Below are positions 54,840-64,000 of a DNA stretch of 64,000 nt, piece by piece. The stretch is from Valencia hispanica (Eukaryota > Chordata > Actinopteri > Cyprinodontiformes > Valenciidae). The position numbers were made by a program, and so were the translations under genes. The notes below the pieces were generated by a model that saw only the letters and a program-made list of their open reading frames with translations, was not told where the DNA came from and searched no databases. The DNA is taken from the NCBI GenBank assembly GCA_963556495.2, contig OY747712.1, positions 6,582,581-6,646,580 of the forward strand, given 5' to 3'. Positions within the stretch are counted from its first letter, which is position 1. Each line of letters begins with the position of its first letter.

Positions 54840-56348
54840 TGTTTACACTGACCATAATCCACTTACCTGCCGTAGCAGAATGCATAACCATAACCAGCGT
54901 CTCATGTGATGGGCCCTGATCGTACAGGAGTTTTCAATTGAGATTCATCATAAGAAAGGTGCAGAAACTGTGCTCACTGACAGTCTGTCCCGAGGCTTCT
55001 GATTTCCAGTACAAACCAATGTTTCTCATTATTGGCTTGTATAACACTAAAGATCTTTCTAAGTCAAGAATTCCCTGATAGGAAGTAAGGCACACGCTTC
55101 TTTAAGTGGTGTCTTTATTTTTTAATTTTGGTAGAGTTGTGGCACGGAGGCTAGTGTTGGCTATTACATGAACTGGCCATCTCGGGGGCAATCCGTGGGT
55201 ACAGAAAGACGAGCTTCTTTTCAAAGCTGAAGGGAGCTACTGACATCTGGTAGCAGTTAGCAAACAATATCAAAATAGTTGACATCTCAGTCCAGTGCAG
55301 CAGTGAATATTAGGCTACTAATTTCACTTGCAGCTGCACCAGTAGGGCTTACAAAAGGCTTGTTTCCACTATCAGAACTTCAGGGTAATGTAACTAGATT
55401 TTTTTCTGACAGGTTAATCTGTCGGCCCACTTCTCTCAGCCCCCGTGTCTCCTTACACAAGCCCTTTAAGGAATCAGCTATAGACATCCACATATCACAC
55501 TGTTGCAGCAGCAAGTAGCATCCCTGATCAGCTCAAAAAGGCGCCCAGAGCAGCAGAAATAACAAAAGATTGACATCAAAGAAGCAGGGCTTGTTGCTGC
55601 GTTTCTGTTTGCTGTTGTTATAAACTGCTTCGCCAGTAACTCTTCTTACTTTTACAAAGCTGGTTGTTTGACGAGGTCGGCTCATTTCCCTGTGAATTAC
55701 AACCAATTAGCGCGACTTAACCACAGCCTCCGCTGAGCAACTCGATGGGGCCATTCCGAGTACATACCCCCATTCAGGTACTCCGTTGGTTCTTGAAAGG
55801 GCCCTGAAAACTGTCCTGTTGGCCTAGCCCGAAGAAGTGGAGACACGCGCATACTGGGAAGGTCTGGTCAAATTACCCTGAAGTTCCGATAGTTTAAATA
55901 ATGTTCTATAAAGGAAGATGCCTCAATCACACACACAAGCAGACACACAGCAGGTTCATGACAGTTGCTTAACCGCGGCTGCTTTTGGAGTACAAAAACA
56001 AACGTTCTGTCCACTGATCTAGAACAGACCGGCTGTTTCGGAAAACTCCCAAGCTTCCCTCTGGCCAACCAGGCCGTAATAGAATCTCAGCTTTTAAATG
56101 ATGTATATTATGAATGTGTACATAGAATGGGTGTCAAAAAAGGCACATTTGACCTGGAAATATGTGACACACTGCCAATGGGACGTAAAAACACAAAGGG
56201 TTAAATAAAAACTGGGCCCCCCCCAAAATTAGCCACAGCCCCCTCTAGCTAAATCGCCCTGGCACTGGGTCTGGTCTGACTGGGTCTGGTTTGATGGGAC
56301 GTTGTTACTAGGAGGTGGAGTGGAGAGGGGAGCTAGTTGCAGCTGCAG
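54840..56348. other. Unassigned sequence, 1.5 kb
   Basis: No protein-like reading frame found. Near 55740-55860 a stretch with GAGTACATACCCCC and GGTACTCCGTTGG is reminiscent of Harbinger MITE ends but too degraded to assign. Confidence 0.35.
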
Positions 56349-58085
56349 AACTACAGGCCAATTTATAATCTTCCATTCATCAATAAAATGATTGAAAAAG
56401 GTGTTTCAGCAGTTAAATAGCTTCATAACAATGACCAACCGCTTTGATGTTTTTCAGTCTGGTTTCCGTGCTCACCACAGCAGCGAGAATGTCCTCGTCA
56501 AAGTATTAAATGACATCCGCATAAATACAGACTGTGGTAGAACCACAGTGCTGGTTCTGTTGGACCTCAGTGCAGCATTTGACACTGTTGATCATGATAT
56601 ATTATTGGAACGACTGGAGAGCTGGGTCGGACTCTCTGGTACAGTACTTGGCTGGTTTGAGTCTTACCTAAAGAACAGGGACTTCTTTGTTTCAATAGGA
56701 AACTTTTCATCGGAACGAACAGAAATCACATGAGGGGTGCCCCAGGGCTCCATCTTAGGGCCCCTCTTATTTAGTATCTACATGCTCATGTAGAAGAAAT
56801 TTCTATGTTTATTGTTTCACTGATTTGTTTCATTTTATAAAATGTGTTTTCTCAGCTAAAGATATGTATTTCAGAAGGCGTTCCTGTTACTTGTGTGCTG
56901 ACTTCTCAGCTCTTGCACCCAGAACTGTTATTTTTAATCAATTGAGATTTATCTTCTGACCTCGAGATGTTCAGGGCTTGCAGCTGCACGGAAATACCTA
57001 ATAAGGAGTTGTTTTTTGTTTAGAACTAACTGAGGAACCATTGTTAACCGGTTCGTGGGGATGGGAGGGGGCTGTTCAGGTGTATGACTTACAGATATAT
57101 ACTCATGTCTTTGTAATAACTGTAGAGTCTCTTTTGACTTCTCCTTGCTGCAAGTAATAAAACTTTGTTGAAACCAGCTGATCGTTTTCATCTCATGAAG
57201 ACTCCTCAGAATTTCCACCACACTCCCACTAGCCAAGATTACAACAACCAATTGGATTAGCTACCATAACTATGCAGATGATACTCAGCTCTATATTACG
57301 ATGTCACCAGGTGACTTTCAACCTATCCAAACCCTAAGTAAATGCATTAAACGAATCAATGGATGGATGTGTCATAATTTTATCCAGCTGAACAGAAACA
57401 AAACAGAAGTAATTACTTTTGGACCCAAGGAGGAACGATCAACAGTCAGCACACAGCTTCAGTTAATACAGCTAGAAACTACTGATCAGGCCCGAAATCT
57501 AGGTGTAGTAATGGACTCAGACCTGAACCTCCAGGGTCACATAAAGGCAATAACAAGGTCAGCCTTCTATCACCTGAAGAACATTTCTAGTATTAAAGGA
57601 CTGATGTCGCAACAGGACAAGGAAAAACTCATCCATGCGTTTATCTTTAGTCGGATTGATTACTGGAACAGCGTCTTCACAGGTCTGCCTAAAAAGTCAA
57701 TCAGACAGCTGCAGCTGATCCATAACACTGCCGCTCGTGTTCCTCACTAGAACCAGGAAAGTAGAGCACATCACCCCAGTTCTAAAGTCCTTACACTGGC
57801 TCCCTGTAGCTCAGAGAATAGACTTCAAAATATGTTGACTAGTTTATAAATCATTGAATGCCTTAGCACCAAAGTATGTTAAAGATCTACTGTTATTATA
57901 CCAACCGTCCCAAACCACTCAGGTCCTCTAATTCCAGTCTACTCAACATCCCTAGAATCAGAACCAAACATGGAGAAGCAGCTTTCAGTTTCTATGCTCC
58001 TTTTTATTTTACCCCTTAATCATGTAAAGCACCTTGAATTACATTGTTGTTGAAAGTGTGCTATACAAATAAAATTGCCTTGCCT
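56349..58085 (+). mobile_element. L2-clade LINE, 5'-truncated, carrying a solo LTR
   Basis: The plus strand encodes RT: NYRPISNLPFINKMIEK-like start, FQSGFRAHHSSENVLVKVLND, VLLDLSAAFDTVDHDILL (motif A), a TGA, GVPQGSILGPLLFSIYM (motif B), an insertion, then [14 protein letters not shown] (motif C, both aspartates). It continues with [49 protein letters not shown] and the C-terminus in broken frames. The 3' tail is ATGTAAAGCACCTTGAATT then CTATACAAATAAAATTGCC. RT motifs A to C are present, but stops and the insertion inactivate it. Confidence 0.9.
56785..57226 (+). mobile_element. Solo LTR (endogenous retrovirus-like) in the L2
   Basis: A 434-bp segment (56789-57222) splits the L2 RT codons between SIYM and LPLAK. 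It starts TGTAGAAG, ends CCACCACA, and is flanked by CTCA (56785-56788) and CTCC (57223-57226), a 4-bp duplication with one mismatch. A polyadenylation signal (AATAAAACTTTG) near 57157 suggests plus orientation. No viral gene is left. Confidence 0.75.
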
Positions 58086-58410
58086 AGATTATTCAGCAGT
58101 CACATACAAGAATATCAGCAGAGCAGAAGATGGGATCAAATTGTTTTTTGGACATAATGACATTAAGTCATCAAGTTAGGATATTTAGTTGTTACATAAA
58201 AAGTATAAAGTTTGGTCACAACAACATCTGGACCCTCATCTCAGGTCCTCCAGAGTGGGAGTGTACCTGGATCACAGTGCAGGTATTCTGTCCTTCTACA
58301 GCATCTCAGAAACCATGACTCTCCTCTACAGAGTCCAGACCACATTCACTCAGCCGCTATATGCTGGAGTTTATGTTGCAAGCTATGCTGAGTTCTGTAA
58401 ACACGGATAG
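58086..58410 (+). pseudogene. B30.2 (PRY-SPRY) domain exon, C-terminal half
   Basis: The plus strand reads AVTYKNISRAEDGIKLFFGHND, then in shifted frames FGHNNIWTLISGPP, and SRVGVYLDHSAGILSFYSISETMTLLYRVQTTFTQPLYAGVY with a stop at 58408-58410. The RVGVYLDHxAGxLSFYSVSDTMTLLHRVQTTFTQPLYAGF string is the hallmark of fish TRIM/NLRC3-like B30.2 exons, which act in ligand recognition in innate immunity. The L2 tail abuts its left edge and the N-terminal half is missing. Stops and a frameshift inside make it a pseudogene. The long T/A-rich region to 58600 resembles the 3' UTR of such genes. Confidence 0.8.
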
Positions 58411-59070
58411 TGGGTTTGACTCTGATCTTTAATTTTCTGCAGATTATTTTCTTGATTGTTGTTGTGTTATGTCTGAACTGCTCAGAATTCAATAATCAGA
58501 TTGTCTGCACTTGTTTTTCTTCAAATCAAATCTGATATTCTGGTTCTGTTGAATTTGTTCATTTCTCAACATTCTTCTCTAAAACCGTTGATCACCACAA
58601 GACAATTTGTTGTTTTTCACTCCTTGTGGCTTTTTGTGCAAAGACTGTTAACTCTGTAATAAATGACAAATGATTCTCCTGTTTGCAAAAGTGAAACCAA
58701 TTCTTTGATCAAGTACTTGTTTGATCACATTTTGTTGAGTCCTGACACACAGGAGACAACTGCTATTGTCTTATTGTGGACTTCAGCGGCTTTCATATCT
58801 TGTTGATTTTTAGAAGTAGAAACTCCAGGATAAAGCTCTCATGTTGCTTCACCATTTAGCTCTGTTGCGGATAGGTTGTCTTGTTGAAATGGAGTCCAGG
58901 AGTTGTTTATTATTGGTTCTTTAGAGATAGACAAATGAAGGTTAGAGTGACAGTGATTGTTCCACGTGGACTTTAGCTCCTGATTGCCTGGAAACACTCA
59001 ACTGAAACTTGCTTTGCAGTCACCACCTCAAGATAGAGCTGTTGTGTTGCTTTTGATTTACTGTCAGCAG
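58411..59070. other. 3' UTR-like and unassigned sequence after the B30.2 exon
   Basis: No coding sequence. The first 200 bp look like the AT-rich 3' UTR that follows fish B30.2 exons. The rest is unassigned. Confidence 0.35.
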
Positions 59071-59074
59071 AGAC

Positions 59075-60154
59075 AAGGGTCGTTGTCCTGCTGGAAGGTG
59101 AACCTCCGCCCCAGTCTCAAGTCTTTTGCAGACTCCAAGAGGTTTTCTTCCAAGATTGCTCTGTATTTGGCTCCATCCATCAACTCTGACCAGCTTCCCT
59201 GTCCCTGCTGAAGAGAAGCACCCCCAGAGCATGATGCTGCCACCACCATAATTGACAGTGGGGATGGTGTGTTCAGAGTGATGTGCAGTGTTAGTTTTCC
59301 GCCACACATAGCGTTTTGCATTTTGGTCTCATCTGACCAGAGCACCTTCTCCCACATGTTTGCTGTGTCCCCCACATGGCTTGTGGCAAACTGCAAACAG
59401 GACTTCTGATGGTTTTCCTTTAACAATGACTTTTTTCTTGCCACTCTTCCATAAAGGCCAACTTTGTGCAGTGCACCACTAATAGTTGTCCTATGGACAG
59501 ATTCCCCCACCTGAGCTGTAGATCTCTGCAGCTCATCCAGAGTCACCATGGGCCTCTTGGCTGAATTTCTGATCAGCGCTCTCCTTGTTCGGCCTGTGAG
59601 TTTAGGTGGACGGCCTTGTCTTGGTAGGTTTACAGTTGTACCATACTCCTTCCATTTCTGAATGATCACTTGAACAGCGCTCCGTGGGATGTTCAAGGCT
59701 TGGGAAATCTTTTTGTAGCCTAAGCCTGCTTTAAATTTCTCAATAACTTTATCCCTGACCTGTCTGGTGTGTTCTTTGGACTTCATGGTGTTGTTGCTCC
59801 CAACATTCTCTTAGACAACCTCTGAGGCCGTCACAGGGCAGCTGTATTTGTACTGACATTAGATTACACACAGGTGCCTCTATTTAGTCATTAGCACTCA
59901 TCAGGCAATGTCTATGGGCAACTGACTGCACTCAGACCAAAGGGGGCTGAATAATTACGCACACCCCACTTTTCAGTTATTTATTTGTAAAAAATGTTTG
60001 GAATCATGTATGATTTTCGTTCCACTTCTCACGTGTACACCACTTTGTATTGGTCTTTCACGTGGAATTGCATTAAAATAGATTTATGTTTGTGGCTGTA
60101 ATGTAACAAAATGTGGAAAAGTTCAAGGGGGCCGAATACTTTTGCAAGCCACTG
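59075..60154 (-). mobile_element. Tc1-like element remnant, 5' two-thirds
   Basis: The right end carries the TIR start CAGTGGCTTGCAAAAG (minus strand, 60154 inwards) followed by TA (60155-60156). The transposase starts at ATG 59786: MKSKEHTRQVRDKVIEKF, HTH 1 (GYKKISQALNIPRSAVQVII), GRPPKLTGRT (AT-hook-like), HTH 2 (SVHRTTISGALHKVGLYGR), then VLWSDETK (first Asp), a frameshift, and FQQDNDP (second Asp). It is cut there; the [12 protein letters not shown] block and left TIR are absent. Different family from the other Tc1 elements in the window. Confidence 0.88.
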
Positions 60155-60189
60155 TATAGAATTTATCCATTCTGCTTGAGTTACATTCA

Positions 60190-60640
60190 GAGTTTGCCAC
60201 ATCTATTTTTTTATGCGAACCAGTTTCTCTCTTCTGGAAAAAGAAATTCAGAACTGGCTTTGGTTTAAGAATGTTGTGATTTCCACACTGTCTGAGACTA
60301 CTGTACTTTTTGGTGTAGAAAATGAGGATACGAAGATTGATTATTTGGTAAGTCGTTTATTCACAAATGTAGATATTTCAGAACAAAGCAAATTTTTGTT
60401 CATTGGAAATCTGATTTTTGTTTACTTTATTTTTTGAATTGGTGAAATCTAAGAAAGCAAAGAAATATATAACTTTCATTATTGGAACCTTTTGATTTGA
60501 GGTACTAATGACCATTTCATTTTTAAGTCATCCTTTTTTGTTTTTATGTTAGGAATAGATTCATGTTAATGCCATCTGTGTTTTGTTACTGAATATTGTT
60601 TGATATTGGATGTATTTTTAGTGCCTATTGTTAGGCAGAG
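60190..60640 (+). mobile_element. Possible L1-type ORF2 C-terminal remnant
   Basis: Plus-strand broken frames give EIQNWLWFKNVVISTLSETTVLFGVENEDTKIDYL and later KSKKAKKYI. I associate ETTVLFGIEN and the following helix with distal ORF2 of teleost L1-like elements. Short and degraded, so only a suggestion. Confidence 0.4.
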
Positions 60641-60781
60641 ATGGAAACGGTCAAGATCTGAAGATCATACCTGAGGTATTTTCTGGTTTTGTTTGAAATG
60701 CTTGCTCAACTTGAGCACTGCACGCTCTTGAAAGGGTTAACAAATGTGTTCCTTGGTTTGTTCTGTATGTAAGTACATTTC

Positions 60782-61226
<445 letters not shown>

Positions 61227-61513
61227 AAGCTTCAAAGCCAAATGTGAACGTTTTAACTGTAAACCCATCAGATAAATGTAGGACAGATATAGAAACATCT
61301 GTCTTAAAATAAGTGTTGCAGAGATACAGAGAGAATTAAGGGTGGAACTAAAAGCTGAATTTACGTCTCCACAGTTATTTTTAGAATGTAACACATACGA
61401 TGATAGTAGAAAGACTCTGAAACAATAACAAAACAATGAAAATAACTTTTACTGTTGATCTGGTTCAGAAAATGTGGTATGTTTTTGCTACCAGTGTGCT
61501 GTTCCATTCCAGT

Positions 61514-61530
61514 CCAGCAGGGGGCGGTGC
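61514..61530 (+). promoter_or_regulatory. CTCF-like motif upstream of zinc-finger exon
   Basis: CCAGCAGGGGGCGGTGC closely fits the vertebrate CTCF core (CCANNAGGGGGCGCT). It lies 139 bp upstream of the ATG at 61669. Motif match by eye only. Confidence 0.45.
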
Positions 61531-61668
61531 ATGGGTCAATTGGCTTCTTTGTCTCAGTGGGACACTCAGCGGAAGTGAAGTTAAGAAAGAGGCCCTAGCA
61601 GCAGCTTGCGTGGACATAGCTGGAAGACGGTTGCGTTTTTCGTATCTCAGCTACATATTTCAGCAACA

Positions 61669-61867
61669 ATGTCTTCGGCTCAGCATCTGAGAGAGTTTAT
61701 CAGAGAGCGACTAACTGCTGCTGCTGAAGAAATCTTCTCCGAGGTGGAGAAAACCATCGTCCGCTACGAGGAGGAGCTCGATGCTCAGGGCAGAATGATG
61801 GAGATCAACTGGAAACCACAAAAACAGTTCAACAGAATCGGCTTGGAGCTGCAGAGACAAAGTTCTG
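61669..61867 (+). CDS. First coding exon of a C2H2 zinc-finger gene (partial)
   Basis: Reads MSSAQHLREFIRERL, TAAAEEIFSEVEKTIVRYEEEL and NWKPQKQFNRIGLELQRQSS, 66 codons plus one base, then a donor (TTCTG, GTAGGT). This N-terminal coiled-coil-like block starts many teleost C2H2 zinc-finger transcription factors. A second exon with an acidic linker and finger array normally follows. No stop or frameshift is present, unlike the paralogues at 10273 and 39216. The remaining 2.1 kb of the window show no second exon, so the rest would lie to the right if the gene is whole. Phase 1 at the donor fits the acceptor phase of the exon at 52100. Confidence 0.78.
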
Positions 61868-63374
61868 GTAGGTCTAGATAAAGGTGCTGATGTGTTTAAC
61901 TGCAGACTGAGATCCGTCAGAGGCGATGGCTGCTATCAGCTGCTGATCGTGGTGAACATAAACAGTTTATTTTTTTTAGCTTTTAACTCTAGAGGTTGAT
62001 AGTTTTGTAGCTCGGGACAAAAAGTTGCAGTACAAGCAGAAAATGTCTGTTGGAGTCTCTGAAAACCAGTTGGAGCTCATTTAACCCCCCTTGACTAAAG
62101 ATGTGAATGCTAACAATGCTCGAGTACTACTATAAGACAAATCTGTAAAATTCAGACCCAGAATTACTTGGATCGATGTGAATGTATAGTAAAAGTTTAC
62201 TTCATGTGTTCATCGTGTGTGTGTTCAAGAGAGAAGTGTGTAATAGGTTTCTGTGTGTGGCAAGCTCCTCCTCCAACGTGTTAGCCGGCCGCTGCTTTAA
62301 GGAGACGGCAGCCATCTTGCTTTCCTACGCAGTAAAAAAAGGAGCAACTTTTATTCAAATTAAAGCTTTCTTGTGCATTTTAGCACCTTGTTTAAAGCCA
62401 AATACTGCAATATGTACTTCGAAATGTATTTATTTTAAAACTTAAACGTGACAATGTTAACGAGATCTCTAAAATCAATATTTATGTTAAGTAAGACAGG
62501 ATGATAAAATAAGTCAATTATTTTCTCAAAGGTATAAATGTATTGCATTTCCCCTATCTGGAAATTCGGATTTTATGCCTGCATGCAAATATTTGTGTTA
62601 ACGCTGAGCGATATGGCCTCAAATCTGTATTGCGATATTATCTAAAGCACGTGCAGTAACGATATCTATTGTGATATATTCTTTTTTTTTCCTTCTTCTT
62701 TATAGTGACAATCCCAGCGTGGCTTCATAGTTGCGTCACAAGTCAAAATGGCGGATAATGTCGGTGAAAACAACCATCGGCAGGAGCGGTGGGTGTTTTT
62801 TCAATAGATTTTAGAGGCCTAAATAAGTAACGTCTTTCGTTTACTATGAAAACTTGCGTAAAAGTAAATATTGTTGCCCCAAGAATGTATCTTTTAAGAT
62901 CTAATTTCTGTATTTCTTGCATTTTTAAATGCAAAATAATAGCAGTAAAAGTAGCCTATACAGTTTACTGTTGCAGTGTCCTGCACTGGTTCACCTGTTT
63001 AGATGATTTTTGAACACGACCCGGTACAGACAGTTATTTCCAGATCAAATCCCGATCCAACCCGCCGGTTGATCTAAAACCGCCATCGGTCTGTGCCCGT
63101 TGCAGCTATGCGCTCCAATTCCTCCGTAACTCTCCATGGTGCTGTCAGGTGAACGACAGCTGAGCTCTCAGATAGCGATGCTTTGAGTACGTGTTCAGGT
63201 CTGAGATGATATGTCTGCTCCAAGTTTTCAGGTATGTGAATTGTTAACTGTCAAAATGATGGACGCACTTGAGGTTTTTTTTGTCATTGTTCTCTGGAAT
63301 GTTGCACAGCTGATTATTTATTTTAAGCAGAACTGTAGTGAAGTTTCTGCGCACAGAACAGCAAGGGAAATGCA
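61868..63374. other. Intron of the zinc-finger gene, no recognisable content
   Basis: The first 100 bp match the sequence after the pseudo-exons in copies A and B. No further exon, ORF or known repeat is visible. Confidence 0.4.
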
Positions 63375-63662
63375 TCTTTCTTTGGGTGTTTTTCACAGTC
63401 GCTAGACAAGTCTCTTTAGTGTCCTGCGCTTTTAGAACTGTGACCTTAAATGCCTACTTTCTGTAAGCTGTTAAGGTCTTAACGACCATTGCACAGGTGT
63501 ATGTTAATTAATTGATTATGGTTAATTGAACATGCATGGAAAACATTGTTTGAACCCTTTACAATGAAGATCTGTAAAGTTTTTTGGGTTTTTACAACAT
63601 TATTGTTGAAATACACAGTCCTGAAAAAGGGACGTTTCTTCTTTTTTTTGCTGAGTTTATAT
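63375..63662 (-). mobile_element. Tc1-like element, terminal fragment
   Basis: The string TCCTGAAAAAGGGACGTTTC then TTTTTTTTGCTGAGTTTATA is, on the minus strand, the TIR end (CTCAGCAAAAAAAAGAAACG) of a common fish Tc1 family. The non-coding leader follows leftwards (CATGCATG, ACAGGTGTATGTTAATTAAT, TTAAGGTC-like blocks). No transposase sequence is retained. Confidence 0.65.
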
Positions 63663-63719
63663 ATACCTGGTTAACATTGTCTTAATTCAAAGCTGACTGT
63701 TTTTTAATTTTGAGCAACC

Positions 63720-63905
63720 CTGAGCATCCTCTTCATGGAACTATATCCTACAATAAGAGTGTTTTCAGTCAGAAGCTTTTTCAGTTTCGCTGCAACACAG
63801 ACTGCTACAGGAGGTGCTTCCTGCCCACACCCATCAGGATCTACAACAACTCCTTAAAGAGTTAAATAGTGTGAGCTACAACAACACTCTCTGGGATCAA
63901 TACAA
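63720..63905 (+). mobile_element. Rex1-like LINE, extreme 3' end
   Basis: AACCCTGAGCATCCTCTTCA, TTTCGCTGCAACACAGAC and ATCTACAACAACTCC, ending AACAACACTCTCTGGGATCA, match the reverse complement of 45040-45240. It is therefore the same family as 44990-48243, truncated to its last 190 bp. The remainder to 64000 is unassigned. Confidence 0.75.
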
Positions 63906-64000
63906 TATTTTTGAAATATTAGAGGGATTATTTGTTTATCAACACCGCGATGCGTGCACAAATGGTTTGACACAGAACCTTAACACCGCTCCCCGGTTCC

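Overview
This window is vertebrate, and almost certainly teleost, nuclear DNA. The evidence is the repeat content: Tc1/mariner, hAT, piggyBac, PIF-Harbinger and THAP/DDE (ISL2EU-like) transposons; L2, Rex1-like and L1 (Swimmer-like) LINEs; a BEL/Pao gag remnant; solo LTRs; and the fish-type first exon of C2H2 zinc-finger genes. There is also an orphan beta-glucuronidase exon and a B30.2/SPRY exon. I see no bacterial gene organisation, no rRNA or tRNA gene and no CRISPR array. The window is gene-poor and repeat-rich.

The main structure is a large direct duplication. Copy A is 1-15016 and is cut by the window start. Copy B is 19171-44761. By eye they differ by a few percent, plus indels. Both carry, in the same order: a broken minus-strand THAP/DDE transposase; a promoter-like GC-richer block; an L2 tail; a Tc1 element at the same TA site; the 3' end of an L1; a first exon of a zinc-finger gene with a shared stop codon; an intronless minus-strand gene of unknown function (261 aa in A, 258 aa in B); and one GUSB exon with a shared stop codon. 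Copy B holds 9680 bp that copy A lacks (28343-38022). This extra DNA includes most of a full-length L1 with a 12-bp target-site duplication, itself carrying a solo LTR, a palindromic MITE and a hAT element. Copy A keeps only the L1 tail, starting exactly at the hAT target-site duplication, so A is the deletion derivative.

Between the copies (15017-19170) lie a YqaJ-like nuclease ORF, a TA/GT microsatellite, the C-terminus of a THAP/DDE transposase and a Rex1-like LINE. The YqaJ and transposase pieces face each other, as expected for an ISL2EU-type element.

From 44762 to the end is a transposon graveyard: an interrupted Rex1-like LINE, a Harbinger remnant, a piggyBac element with CTAA target duplications, a zinc-finger pseudogene, a BEL/Pao gag piece, an L2 with a solo LTR inside it, a B30.2 exon, two Tc1 remnants and a long TA microsatellite. 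At 61669-61867 there is an intact first exon of a zinc-finger gene whose later exons would lie beyond the window.

The only host-like coding sequences I would treat as possibly functional are the duplicated 261/258-aa ORFs and the zinc-finger exon at 61669. The Tc1 transposase at 7180-8205 is uninterrupted. All alignments were done by eye; no search was run.
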